Assembly: GCA_052266715.1 (NCBI GenBank)
Contig: JBQPRB010000002.1
Reading direction: 5' to 3' (one strand)
Length of the DNA: 64,000 bases
From: Jeotgalibaca sp052266715
Lineage (GTDB): Bacteria; Bacillota; Bacilli; Lactobacillales; Aerococcaceae
Shown: positions 1 to 8,326 of the stretch, in pieces
Layout: every line of letters starts with the position of its first letter
Position numbering within the stretch: the stretch's first letter is position 1
Position numbers and translations under genes: made by a program
Notes under the pieces: model-generated
What the model was told of the DNA's origin: nothing
Seen by the model: only the letters and a program-made list of their open reading frames with translations
Database searches by the model: none

Positions 1-519
1 TTTATCGGAATTTATGCCGGCATGCGTCGGGGACTGATTCTGCAAGTTGTCCATACAGTGGGCTATGTCATTTCGTTTTTCGTAGCAAAAAATTACTATT
101 TACAATTATCTGAACATTTGGAAATGTTGATACCTTACTCCCAACCTGGAATCGGGGACGAGATGATATATTACAATACTATCGAGAAATTAAATCTTGA
201 TATAGCTTTTTATAATGCTTTATCGTTCTTACTTATTATTGCAGTAGGTTGGTTAGTGACTCGCATTATCGGATACATGTTGAATTCTTTAGCTTTTATA
301 CCTGTATTGAAACAAGTAAACACGTTGGGTGGAGGAGTTTTAGGTTTTATCATGCAGTATATTGGTATTTTCCTTTCTTTAACATTTTTAACTTTTATTC
401 CTTTTGATTTTATTCAGAATCAACTGAGTGGAAGTGGTTTAGCTAATTGGATAATCCAAAACACACCATTCTTATCTCAAACAATTTATGACTGGTGGAT
501 CGGGGTTATTGCAGGTTAA
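1..519 (+). CDS. cvpA: CvpA family membrane protein (5' truncated)
   Basis: The reading frame is open from the first base of the window, so the N-terminus lies outside; 172 codons remain. The visible part has several hydrophobic segments (near visible residues 15-32, 70-95 and 110-140) and the GMRRG motif that follows the first membrane helix in CvpA/YshB proteins. CvpA-family proteins are small integral membrane proteins. In enterobacteria CvpA is needed for colicin V export and envelope stress tolerance, while the role in Firmicutes is unclear. The position directly upstream of mutS2, with a 36-base gap, matches the yshB-mutS2 order of Bacillus and lactic acid bacteria, which supports the call more than sequence alone. 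Confidence 0.8.
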   Translation, partial: FIGIYAGMRRGLILQVVHTVGYVISFFVAKNYYLQLSEHLEMLIPYSQPGIGDEMIYYNTIEKLNLDIAFYNALSFLLIIAVGWLVTRIIGYMLNSLAFIPVLKQVNTLGGGVLGFIMQYIGIFLSLTFLTFIPFDFIQNQLSGSGLANWIIQNTPFLSQTIYDWWIGVIAG

Positions 520-555
520 TAAAAAAAAGAATCAACCGCAAGAGAGGTGAACGGG

Positions 556-2934
556 TTGAATTCAAAGATTATTAAAACTTTGGAGTTTGATAAAATTAGG
601 CAGCAATTAGCACAGTATGCTGCTACGGAAAATGGTAAGCAAGATTTATTGGTATTGGAACCTTATACAAATTTTGAAGATGTACAACGGAAACAAGATG
701 AATCTGATGATGGACGAAAAGTACTTCGGTTAAAAGGAGGCATTCCTGTTCCTAGGTTGAAGGATATAGGCATGCCTCTGAAACGTCTTCAAATTGGTGG
801 TTCGTTGAACGGTAAAGAAATCGCTCAAATTGGACGTGTCCTCAGTACGACTAAAGATGTCTTGCATTTTTTTGAATGGTTCCACGAACATGAAATTGCG
901 TTTTACCATCTTTATGATATCGTTGAAAAATTAGTAGATTTACCAGAATTAAGAAAAAGAATAAGTGCTTCAGTCTCAGACGATGGTGATATTTTAAGTG
1001 ATGCGAGTCCAGAACTTAGGCGCATTCGTCAGTCCATCAAAGCGAGCGAAGGAGCAATACGGACAAAACTCGATGATTTAATTCGAAATAAGTCTAATTA
1101 TCTGAGTGACACTTTGGTAACCATCAGAAATGATCGTTTCGTTTTGCCAGTAAAACAGGAATATCGTAATGCTTTTGGTGGTATCATGCATGACCAAAGT
1201 TCCACTGGACAAACAGTCTTCATAGAACCACAAGCTGTTCTTGATTTGAATAACAAACTTAGAACTTTGCGGGCAGATGAGACACGTGAAGAAGAACGTA
1301 TTCTTTACGAATTATCTGCTTTACTGGAACCGAACATTAATGAGCTTCGTTATAATCATCTTATCTTGACTGATTTGGATATCATGAATGCTAAAGCGCG
1401 TTATGCCGACAGCCTCAATGCGACCAAACCTTATTTAAATAAGGATAAGCATATAGCCGTTTGGGCAGCAAGGCACCCTTTGATTGATCAAGATACTGTT
1501 GTTGCAAACGACATTTTAATTGGTGAAGAATATCAGGCGCTAATTATTACGGGTCCAAATACAGGTGGTAAAACAATTATTCTTAAAACGCTTGGTCTTA
1601 TTCAATTAATGGGGCAGGCAGGATTGCAAATTCCAGCTGCAGAAAACAGCCAAATCGGTGTTTTCACTGAAATATTTGCTGATATCGGTGATGAACAATC
1701 CATTGAACAAAGCTTGAGTACTTTTTCATCCCATATGACAAATATCGTTTCTTTTCTTGATCAAGCAGATGCAAATTCCTTACTCTTGTTTGATGAATTA
1801 GGCTCTGGGACTGACCCACAAGAAGGGGCATCTCTAGCTATTTCCATTCTGGATTATATAGGAGGTAAGGGCAGTTATGTGATGGCAACAACCCATTATC
1901 CTGAACTGAAAGTATATGCCTACAATCGTCCTGGAACCATCAATGCGAGTATGGAATTTAACGGAGAGACATTAGCACCGACCTATCGTCTTCAGATTGG
2001 TATACCTGGTCGAAGCAATGCCTTCGATATTTCTCGTCGTTTAGGAATCCCCAGTCAAATAATTGAACAAGCTTCCGGCTTCATTCAAGAAGAAAATCAG
2101 TCACTGAATGAAATGATTGCTGATTTAGAACAGAAAAGACGCAAAGCTGAACAAGAATCACATCGGTTGCGTCAACAAATTGCAGAATCAGATAAGTTGT
2201 TGGAAGAACTGAAAAAAGCCACCGATACGCTAGAATTAACGAAAGCAAAAGAAATTGAGAAAGCAAAAAAAGAAGCGAACCAAATAGTTGATAAGACCAA
2301 AGAAGAAGCCGAATTTCTTATGCAGGAAATCAGGGAAATGCAGATGAATGTATCAAAAAATGCCCAAGTCAAAGAACATGAGTTAATTGGCTTGCGCAGT
2401 CAGTTCGATAAACTTCATCAAGAAGAAACAATCCCAGATAATAAAGTACTCCGTCGCGAAAAAGAGAAAAAGAAACTTAAACCAGGCGACGAAGTCATTA
2501 CAGAATCTTATGGCCAACGCGGCATATTGGTAGAAAAAGCAGGAAAAAATCAATGGGTTGTTCAATTGGGAATTATGAAAATGAAACTCCCGGAAGCTGA
2601 TTTAAGGAAAATTCAACCTGAGCCTGAGAAAGAGACCAAAAGAAAGAAACGTCAGATTGCCACAATTCGCTCGAGTGCAGAAAGCCATGTTGCGACCCAA
2701 CTTGATTTACGTGGTTTAAGGTATGAAGAGGCGATGCAAGAATTGGATCGTTATCTGGATGCCTCTTTATTAGCCGGATACCCAAACGTTACAATTGTGC
2801 ATGGTAAAGGGACTGGCGCAATCCGTAAGGGTGTGACTGAGGCTCTTAAGAAGCATCCCCAGGTTAAATCGTTCGCGTTCGCACCACCGAGTTCAGGTGG
2901 AGATGGTGCAACAATAGCGGTATTCAAGGGGTAG
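556..2934 (+). CDS. mutS2: MutS2 ATPase/endonuclease
   Basis: MutS2 binds branched DNA and restrains homologous recombination. In B. subtilis it has also been linked to splitting of collided ribosomes. The 792-residue protein shows the family order: N-terminal core and clamp, ATPase with Walker A GPNTGGKT near residue 333 and Walker B LLFDELGSGTD near 411, a long charged coiled coil (about 520-640), and a C-terminal Smr nuclease domain from about 715 (LDLRG, later VHGKGTG). I place the start at TTG 556 because the only Shine-Dalgarno sequence, AGAGAGGTGA, overlaps the alternative GTG at 547, and homologues begin with a short K/I-rich stretch as here. Likely co-transcribed with cvpA. Confidence 0.95.
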   Translation: MNSKIIKTLEFDKIRQQLAQYAATENGKQDLLVLEPYTNFEDVQRKQDESDDGRKVLRLKGGIPVPRLKDIGMPLKRLQIGGSLNGKEIAQIGRVLSTTKDVLHFFEWFHEHEIAFYHLYDIVEKLVDLPELRKRISASVSDDGDILSDASPELRRIRQSIKASEGAIRTKLDDLIRNKSNYLSDTLVTIRNDRFVLPVKQEYRNAFGGIMHDQSSTGQTVFIEPQAVLDLNNKLRTLRADETREEERILYELSALLEPNINELRYNHLILTDLDIMNAKARYADSLNATKPYLNKDKHIAVWAARHPLIDQDTVVANDILIGEEYQALIITGPNTGGKTIILKTLGLIQLMGQAGLQIPAAENSQIGVFTEIFADIGDEQSIEQSLSTFSSHMTNIVSFLDQADANSLLLFDELGSGTDPQEGASLAISILDYIGGKGSYVMATTHYPELKVYAYNRPGTINASMEFNGETLAPTYRLQIGIPGRSNAFDISRRLGIPSQIIEQASGFIQEENQSLNEMIADLEQKRRKAEQESHRLRQQIAESDKLLEELKKATDTLELTKAKEIEKAKKEANQIVDKTKEEAEFLMQEIREMQMNVSKNAQVKEHELIGLRSQFDKLHQEETIPDNKVLRREKEKKKLKPGDEVITESYGQRGILVEKAGKNQWVVQLGIMKMKLPEADLRKIQPEPEKETKRKKRQIATIRSSAESHVATQLDLRGLRYEEAMQELDRYLDASLLAGYPNVTIVHGKGTGAIRKGVTEALKKHPQVKSFAFAPPSSGGDGATIAVFKG

Positions 2935-3008
2935 GCAGATAAGTAGGTTTCAAAAAAATAATTTGATATACTATATATACAAAAAAGCAAACTAAAGGGG
3001 TAATTATA

Positions 3009-3320
3009 ATGGTTAAAGAAATTACAGATGCAAATTTTGAAACAGAAACAAAAGATGGCTTAGTTTTGGTAGATTTTTGGGCTACATGGTGTGGTCCATG
3101 TCGGATGCAATCACCAATTATCGATGAATTGGATGAAGAGATGGGCGATAAAGTAACATTCGCAAAAATGGACGTGGATGCTAACCCAGAAACACCACAA
3201 CAATTCGGTATTATGGGAATTCCAACGTTGTTGGTTAAAAAAGATGGCCAAGTCGTTGAAAAATTAGTGGGTTACACACCAAAAGAAAAACTTGAAGAAG
3301 TTCTGGAACAATACGCATAA
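3009..3320 (+). CDS. trxA: Thioredoxin
   Basis: Cytoplasmic thiol-disulfide oxidoreductase of 103 residues, the normal length. The redox motif WCGPC places the catalytic cysteines at 28 and 31, the buried aspartate is at 22, and the cis-proline of MGIPTL is residue 72. It follows mutS2 by 74 bases, an arrangement common in lactic acid bacteria. The gap has an AT-rich stretch with possible promoter hexamers (TTTCAA at 2948, TATATA at 2972), so it may also have its own transcription. The start has the ribosome site AAAGGGG. A strong terminator follows immediately. Confidence 0.96.
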   Translation: MVKEITDANFETETKDGLVLVDFWATWCGPCRMQSPIIDELDEEMGDKVTFAKMDVDANPETPQQFGIMGIPTLLVKKDGQVVEKLVGYTPKEKLEEVLEQYA

Positions 3321-3326
3321 TTACAA

Positions 3327-3364
3327 AAAGAGAAACCGGAGATATTTTCCGGTTTCTCTTTTTT
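3327..3364 (+). terminator. Intrinsic terminator after trxA
   Basis: A perfect stem of about 12 bp (GAGAAACCGGA with its complement) and a short AT loop are followed by a run of T. It closes the cvpA-mutS2-trxA unit. Confidence 0.9.
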
Positions 3365-3382
3365 AATGATTCTTGGTTATCT

Positions 3383-3603
3383 GGAGTTGGTGAAGGAAAT
3401 GCCCTTCGGCCTGCGTGTTTGCTTGTGTACTGCCGTGGGACCGCCCTGAGCCTGTAGTCACCGGGCTTACAAGCCTCAAAGGGACCGTAGACGCTGAAGC
3501 ATCAACGGTCCCTACTTTCGCATTGCCTCCTTGACACGGCCACAAGCAATTCCACCGTCCTTCGGGATTTCCGAGAAGAATACCTACCAACACCATAAAT
3601 AAT
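3383..3603. repeat. Palindromic intergenic repeat, full-length copy (family 1)
   Basis: About 220 bases, GC-richer than the surroundings, that fold back on themselves. The ends pair imperfectly (TTGGT with ACCAA, GGAAAT with ATTTCC, CCC with GGG), an inner arm pairs GCTTGTG with CACAAGC, and a central hairpin pairs GGGACCGT with ACGGTCCC. The outer 35 bases at one end and about 20 at the other recur, inverted and with the middle deleted, at 16441-16503. An open frame of 88 codons crosses it on the minus strand (3629-3363), but it simply reads through the palindrome and is probably not a gene. It resembles a MITE-like or REP-like element. I do not recognise the family. Confidence 0.65.
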
Positions 3604-3612
3604 AGAACCTTT

Positions 3613-4023
3613 TTAATCTCTAATGACAATTAAATTAACGGTTTTCCCATCCATGATTTCTACTTTTGTTTCACAGCTGTAGCCGCTTAAGTGGGTCATT
3701 TGTTCAGCCAAAAACCCAGCCTCCAACTGAAAAGAAGCGGCCGGGTTTAAGAGGCGCGTTTCAATTAAATCACCCATTAATTGGAATGTTTGTTTGTTTT
3801 TATCTTTTTTTAAAACTGCCAACTCCCCAAATCCGCAATGAGAAAATGATTCTGTGATATCTTCTTTTTCAGTTAAGAGAAATTGTCGCGCTAACTCCTT
3901 CCCACTCCAATATAAAATTTCATCCCTATCATCTCCCAAAATATTGGATAACAGAAAATCTCTAATAAGTATATAAGGGAAATGTGTGGAGTCAATCAGG
4001 GCATCCCGATTTTTTGAAGACAT
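3613..4023 (-). CDS. YslB-like protein (DUF2507)
   Basis: Predicted cytoplasmic protein of 136 residues resembling B. subtilis YslB. The N-terminal half has the pattern of a helical start, LLSNILGDD, then YWSGKELAR, and the C-terminal half is a mixed alpha/beta domain ending in V-V-I-like strands. Family members have about 140-150 residues and no established biochemical role; YslB lies near uvrC, trxA and mutS2 in Bacillus, and this copy is also close to trxA. The frame stays open upstream to 4191, but ATG 4023 has the ribosome site AGAAGG at good spacing and gives the family's normal length, so I chose it. The upstream extension overlaps a separate small gene on the other strand. Confidence 0.7.
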   Translation of the reverse strand: MSSKNRDALIDSTHFPYILIRDFLLSNILGDDRDEILYWSGKELARQFLLTEKEDITESFSHCGFGELAVLKKDKNKQTFQLMGDLIETRLLNPAASFQLEAGFLAEQMTHLSGYSCETKVEIMDGKTVNLIVIRD

Positions 4024-4116
4024 ATTTATCCTTCTTTCGTAGTTATTAATGGCATTTCTCATAAATTTCATGCATAATTTATTTGTAAGAGTTCTATATG
4101 AAAGGTGGTTGTTTGC

Positions 4117-4212
4117 ATGAGAACTTTGAGAAAGTGGATTGGTCTCATCTTGCTTATCCTTCCTGTTATTAAATATATTCAGGACTGGCAAGAAGAATCA
4201 AAAAGAATATAG
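4117..4212 (+). CDS. Small membrane protein, 31 residues, unknown function
   Basis: ATG 4117 is preceded by a good ribosome site (AAAGGTGG, 8 bases away) and opens a 31-codon frame. The product has a basic N-terminus (RTLRK), one hydrophobic stretch at residues 7-21 (IGLILLILPVIKY-like) and a charged amphipathic tail. This is the design of a single-pass small membrane protein with its N-terminus inside. It is divergent from the YslB-like gene and is followed 12 bases later by an inverted repeat. I recognise no family. The ribosome site, topology and position between a divergent start and a hairpin support a real gene, but only expression or conservation would prove it. Confidence 0.5.
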   Translation: MRTLRKWIGLILLILPVIKYIQDWQEESKRI

Positions 4213-4224
4213 CAAAAGGGTAAA

Positions 4225-4250
4225 GGCTAGACACGAGGTTGTGTCTAGCC
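4225..4250. terminator. Inverted repeat, probable terminator
   Basis: A perfect 10-bp stem GGCTAGACAC/GTGTCTAGCC with a 6-base loop lies between the small gene at 4117 (+) and the PII-like gene (-). The minus strand continues with a T-rich stretch, so it probably ends the PII-like transcript; on the plus strand the T-run is weak. Confidence 0.55.
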
Positions 4251-4269
4251 CTTACTATGCTCGCTACGA

Positions 4270-4572
4270 TTAACGCATTCCGTGGATGCGGTTGACTTGC
4301 ATACTGACGAGGAGCCCATTGCCAGGCTCTGTTATTTTTATTTTTTCATCGATATTCTGAATAATATCATCAACATTTTCTTCTTTACTGACAAGCAATA
4401 GAATATCTTTTTCAGGTTCAAGGGCTACGTTGAGGATTCTTTGTTTTTCGTGCAAACCGGAGCCTCGTCCCTTTAACAGGGTACCTGAATGGGAGCCTGT
4501 CTCCGTGACCGCCTCAACAGCTTTGCCACTAATTCCACGGTCCATGATCGTTATAATTGCTTGATAACTCAA
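4270..4572 (-). CDS. PII-like small signalling protein
   Basis: 100 residues with the ferredoxin-like layout of the P-II family: beta strand, helix, a glycine-rich T-loop-like stretch (residues about 26-40, with TLLKGRGSG), then a C-terminal strand pattern with EPGNG and a final V-x-R-I-H-G-M. Classical GlnB/GlnK is 112 residues; the T-loop tyrosine is absent here, so uridylylation is not expected. Family members bind nucleotides and regulate transporters or enzymes, but no ammonium transporter or other obvious target is adjacent. Start: TTG at 4572 behind a strong GGAGGTGG site. It is divergent from murI. A degenerate PII-like or CutA-like protein is the main alternative. Confidence 0.6.
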   Translation of the reverse strand: MSYQAIITIMDRGISGKAVEAVTETGSHSGTLLKGRGSGLHEKQRILNVALEPEKDILLLVSKEENVDDIIQNIDEKIKITEPGNGLLVSMQVNRIHGMR

Positions 4573-4677
4573 AGAACCACCTCCAGTTAATATTTCTTTA
4601 ATTGTATCATATCCAAGCTAAACTGCCGAATATTTGTTATAATATTTACGGTAACTAAAAGTATGGGGACGTTTATT

Positions 4678-5481
4678 ATGAATGAAAAAGCAATAGGATT
4701 TCTTGATTCAGGCGTGGGTGGATTAACAGTAGTCAAACAAGCAATGAAACAATTGCCCAATGAATCCATTTACTATATCGGTGATAACGCACGTTGTCCG
4801 TATGGACCTAGGCCCGCCGAAGAGATTGTTCAATTTACATGGGAGCTTGTTGAGTTCCTGATGGAAAAAGAAATTAAATTATTAGTAATTGCCTGTAATA
4901 CGGCGACTGCAGTTGCACTTGATGAGATTAGAAGTAGGGTGGATATTCCTGTGGTTGGTGTTATTTTGCCAGGTAGTCGTGCAGCAATCAAGTATTCAAC
5001 AAAAAATCGAATCGGTGTTATTGGGACAAAAGGTACTATTGAAAGTAATGTCTATGAAACAACGCTTTTAGCTAAGGATCCCACTATAAAAGTAACGAGT
5101 TTAAGTTGTCCAAAGTTTGTACCATTAGTTGAAAGCAACCAATTAGACAGTTCCATCGCAAAAAAAGTGGTGTATGAAAGCTTAGAGCCTTTGGCAAAAG
5201 CGAATCTGGATACTTTGATACTTGGCTGTACTCACTATCCTTTACTCAAACATCAAATACAGAATGTAATGGGACCACAAGTGACTCTTGTGGATTCGGG
5301 GGCTGAAACAGTATCTGAAGTAAGTACGTTATTGGACTACTACGGAATTTCAGCAAATTACTCAAACCGAGCTGATCGGGAGTATAAATTTTACACAACC
5401 GGATCAGAACGACTATTTTCTGAAATTGCGACAGAATGGTTGGAGTTAGATAATATAGAAGTTGAACAAGTGACAGTTTAA
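4678..5481 (+). CDS. murI: Glutamate racemase
   Basis: Converts L- to D-glutamate for peptidoglycan stem peptides. The 267-residue protein starts with the D-S-G-V-G-G-L motif (Asp10) and has both catalytic cysteines, in ACNTAT (about residue 73) and GCTHYP (about residue 184). An in-frame ATG at 4663 has no ribosome site, while ATG 4678 has GGGGA at suitable distance and gives the usual N-terminus. A TATAAT hexamer at 4638-4643 may be its promoter. First gene of a murI-rdgB-yfcE unit that matches racE-ysnA-ysnB of Bacillus. Confidence 0.95.
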   Translation: MNEKAIGFLDSGVGGLTVVKQAMKQLPNESIYYIGDNARCPYGPRPAEEIVQFTWELVEFLMEKEIKLLVIACNTATAVALDEIRSRVDIPVVGVILPGSRAAIKYSTKNRIGVIGTKGTIESNVYETTLLAKDPTIKVTSLSCPKFVPLVESNQLDSSIAKKVVYESLEPLAKANLDTLILGCTHYPLLKHQIQNVMGPQVTLVDSGAETVSEVSTLLDYYGISANYSNRADREYKFYTTGSERLFSEIATEWLELDNIEVEQVTV

Positions 5482-5494
5482 AGGGGAGTTATTA

Positions 5495-6091
5495 TTGAAA
5501 ACAATTATTATTGCAACTAAAAATGCTGGAAAAGCCAAAGACTTTAAAACCTTACTTGAACCAAAAGGTTTTACTATAAAGACATTACTGGATTATCCAG
5601 AAATCCCCGAGGTGGAAGAAACAGGCTTTACTTTTGAAGAAAATGCGCGCTTAAAAGCTGAAACTATCTCTTCTTTATTAAATGCCCCCGTCTTGGCTGA
5701 TGATTCTGGCATTATGATAGATGCCTTGGATGGTCAACCGGGCGTTTTTTCTGCGCGCTTTGCTGGCGAACCAAAAAGTGATGCAGCCAACAATGCAAAA
5801 GTTTTAGCCATGCTAGGGGAAATGGGGGAGTCCAATCGCCAAGCACATTTCCATTGTACTTTGGTATTGGCCCATCCTGAAAAGGAAAGTTTGGTGGTAG
5901 ATGGAACCATCACAGGTCAAATTGCCAATATACCTAAGGGCGAAAATGGATTTGGCTATGATCCCTTATTTTTCTTGCCGGAATTAGGAAAAACTTTCGC
6001 TGAATTATCGGACCAAGAGAAAAATACCATTAGTCATCGTGCTCGGGCATTGATGAAATTGAACGAAAAAATAGATGAGTGGTTTGTTTAA
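5495..6091 (+). CDS. rdgB: XTP/dITP diphosphatase (HAM1/RdgB family)
   Basis: House-cleaning nucleotide pyrophosphatase that removes ITP, dITP and XTP before incorporation. 198 residues, family length. The N-terminal TKNAGK motif (residues 8-13) binds the substrate phosphates, ADDSG near residue 68 holds the catalytic aspartates, and GFGYDP and SHR motifs occur in the C-terminal half. It starts with TTG behind AAGGGGAG, 13 bases after murI, so it is almost certainly co-transcribed. Confidence 0.94.
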   Translation: MKTIIIATKNAGKAKDFKTLLEPKGFTIKTLLDYPEIPEVEETGFTFEENARLKAETISSLLNAPVLADDSGIMIDALDGQPGVFSARFAGEPKSDAANNAKVLAMLGEMGESNRQAHFHCTLVLAHPEKESLVVDGTITGQIANIPKGENGFGYDPLFFLPELGKTFAELSDQEKNTISHRARALMKLNEKIDEWFV

Positions 6092-6109
6092 GAATTTGGA
6101 GGGAAAGGC

Positions 6110-6634
6110 ATGCGGATTTTAGTTGTCAGTGACAGCCACGGAAACAAACAAATACTGAATGAACTTGCTGAAAAATACGGAGACGAAGTGGATGCATTTG
6201 TCCATTGTGGGGATTCTGAGTTACCTTCGGATGACCTTATTTGGGAAATGATGGACACCGTTCGGGGCAATTGTGACTATGATGGCGGCTATGATGAATT
6301 ATTCATAAGTCGTAAGCTCAGCCAACATTATGCTATCGTACATGGACATCGTCACGATGTGAAATGGTCCTTGGAACCGCTGAAAGATTTGGCACGTAAA
6401 GCAGAAGTCCCGATCGTTTTTTATGGCCATTCACATATTTTAAAATTCGACTATAAAGACGGCATCTACTTTATTAATCCAGGCAGTATCCAATCTCCCA
6501 GAGGAGACTTGAGAGAACGAACTTATTGCATTCTCTCAGTTGAATCAAACCGACTTGTCATTGAAGTGTTCAGGCATAATCATGAAAAGCTAGAATCCTT
6601 AACCTTTAAAAGCGATAAATTAATCAAATTATAA
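6110..6634 (+). CDS. YfcE/MJ0936-type metallophosphodiesterase
   Basis: Calcineurin-like phosphoesterase of 174 residues. Metal-binding motifs appear in order: D-S-H (8-10), GD in VHCGDSE, GNCDYD, GHRH and GHSH. Homologues (YsnB, YfcE, MJ0936) are small cytoplasmic metal-dependent phosphodiesterases with uncertain physiological substrates. Third gene of the murI-rdgB-yfcE unit, 19 bases after rdgB, with a GGAGG-like site before ATG 6110. Confidence 0.88.
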   Translation: MRILVVSDSHGNKQILNELAEKYGDEVDAFVHCGDSELPSDDLIWEMMDTVRGNCDYDGGYDELFISRKLSQHYAIVHGHRHDVKWSLEPLKDLARKAEVPIVFYGHSHILKFDYKDGIYFINPGSIQSPRGDLRERTYCILSVESNRLVIEVFRHNHEKLESLTFKSDKLIKL

Positions 6635-6692
6635 CTGTATTGGAAACGAATTCATCGTATACTTAAGATAAGAAAATTTGAGGAGGGTACCT

Positions 6693-7178
6693 ATGATCAG
6701 TGAAGAAGTGAGAAGAATGCTCCTTCAAGATGATGACGGCCAGATTTTCATATCTAGCGAAAATGTCGCAAACTTAAATATAAACAACAATCTTAATCAT
6801 GCTATGTTAGTATTATCTAAAATTGGCTACAATGCTATTCCGGTATTGGACAACGAATCCCATATTCGAGGATTGGTTTCAATGTCTATGATCATTAATT
6901 CAATTATCGGTATTGATGCAATCCGTTTCGAAGAACTTGAAACTATGAAAGTTCAAGACGTTATGGATAAAAATGTTCCGATTGTCGAAGTTTCAGATGA
7001 ATTGGAAGATATTCTACGAAAATTAATTGATCACAGTTTTTTGTGTTTAGTTAATCAAGAAGGATACTTCAAAGGGATTGTAACAAGAAAAGAAATTCTC
7101 AGTCGGGTTAATCATCTCGTTCATGAGATTCATAATCAATACGACTTACAGGAAAAGTCAATTTCCGGAATTCATTAA
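6693..7178 (+). CDS. darB: CBS-domain c-di-AMP receptor-like protein (DarB/CbpB/YkuL)
   Basis: 161 residues made of two CBS motifs: the first around residues 15-75 (with AIPVLD and GLVS), the second around 85-150 (with VMDKNVPIVEV and GIVTRKE). This is the layout of B. subtilis DarB/YkuL and Listeria CbpB, which bind c-di-AMP and, when free of it, stimulate the Rel (p)ppGpp enzyme; DarB also binds pyruvate carboxylase. A rel gene lies at 61031 in the same window. The frame extends upstream to TTG 6678, but ATG 6693 with GGAGGG directly before it is the clear start. It has its own transcript ending in a strong terminator. Confidence 0.82.
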   Translation: MISEEVRRMLLQDDDGQIFISSENVANLNINNNLNHAMLVLSKIGYNAIPVLDNESHIRGLVSMSMIINSIIGIDAIRFEELETMKVQDVMDKNVPIVEVSDELEDILRKLIDHSFLCLVNQEGYFKGIVTRKEILSRVNHLVHEIHNQYDLQEKSISGIH

Positions 7179-7215
7179 AAAAATCGCATACACTCGGTGT
7201 ATGCGATTTTTTTTA
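7179..7215. terminator. Bidirectional terminator between darB and mscS
   Basis: A 13-bp perfect stem (AAATCGCATACAC with its complement) and a 3-base loop are flanked by A-run and T-run, so it works for both convergent genes. Confidence 0.9.
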
Positions 7216-8115
7216 TTAGCTTATAAATGTTTGAGTGGGAAGTGAAATACCGGCTTTGCTCAATTCTTCCAAGTATTTCGCCAAAAAATGATCATGAACA
7301 TTGAATTGCTGGCCATTTAAGGTGTAGAAAGTAACCTTCATTACCATTAAACCATTGACACTATTATTGGGCCCGATATAGCTTGGACCACTCACGATTT
7401 CTGGAAAATTAGGCACTAAGCGATCATTGACAGTTTCCAAAATATTACGTACTTTTTCGAAATCAGTATCAGCGGGAAGTTTAACCTCAATTAACGCACG
7501 CATATCGTTGCGGGAATTGTTGCTGATAACATCAATGGTGTGATTAGGTAAAAAGTGGTGGGTGCCATCGAAGCCTTGTATCTGCGTGGAACGTAATCCG
7601 ATTGAGACCACTTTTCCGGAATATTCCCCGATAATTACTGAATCACCAACATCAAATTGATTTTCCAATAAAATAAAAAACCCATTGACGATATCGTTAA
7701 TAAATGATTGCGCACCTAATCCTATTGCAAGGCCGGCGATTCCAGCACTGGCTAATAATGTTGAAATAGGAATACCAAGAATAGAGAGAATGGTGTATAC
7801 CAAGAAGAAAGCTAGTACATAAGAGACCGTATTATCAACCATTTTATAGACAGTATTTCTTCGACTGCTTGAAATATCCATTTTATTTCGTTTCGTTTCA
7901 AAAGTACGCTTCAACAGAAATTTCACAATTTTCTTTATTAGTAGAAATACAAAAATTGTAAAAAGTAAATAAATCACTTTAGTCATAAACTGGGAGATTA
8001 TGTTTGACCAATTAATGTTTTGCCACCACTGCATAAAGTAATTGGAGGACTCCACAACAGAATCAAGCGTTTCATCGATAGGGTTGTCTTCTATAAGTGT
8101 AGTTAATATTTTCAT
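7216..8115 (-). CDS. MscS-family small-conductance mechanosensitive channel
   Basis: 299-residue membrane channel that releases solutes on hypo-osmotic shock. It has an N-terminal periplasm-side segment, hydrophobic helices around residues 40-65 and 90-115, and then the glycine/alanine-rich pore helix TM3 (about 118-155, with LLASAGIAGLAIGLGAQS), followed by the beta domain beginning FDVGD. The C-terminal domain is of normal length. It is similar to YkuT, which lies near ykuL in Bacillus, just as this gene faces darB. Confidence 0.9.
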   Translation of the reverse strand: MKILTTLIEDNPIDETLDSVVESSNYFMQWWQNINWSNIISQFMTKVIYLLFTIFVFLLIKKIVKFLLKRTFETKRNKMDISSSRRNTVYKMVDNTVSYVLAFFLVYTILSILGIPISTLLASAGIAGLAIGLGAQSFINDIVNGFFILLENQFDVGDSVIIGEYSGKVVSIGLRSTQIQGFDGTHHFLPNHTIDVISNNSRNDMRALIEVKLPADTDFEKVRNILETVNDRLVPNFPEIVSGPSYIGPNNSVNGLMVMKVTFYTLNGQQFNVHDHFLAKYLEELSKAGISLPTQTFIS

Positions 8116-8326
8116 CCGTTAACATCCTTTATTTTATACTTCAACAAAAAGATTATCATGTTTTCATTTCCTGGTCAAAGGGAGTATGTTTAATCGGTTC
8201 TGAAGTGCTTTCAATAGCATTCAATAGTATCTTATGATATTATTTCATTAAGTTAAGTGTTGCAATAATGTATAGTATCTAACACTTTATTGTAGCCAAA
8301 TAATTAGCAAGGGAGCGTGAATTTAT

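Noticed and set aside
3363..3629. 88-codon minus-strand frame across the family 1 repeat
   Set aside because: It starts within the leader of no known gene and reads through a palindrome; its composition follows the repeat, and the shortened repeat copy would destroy it.
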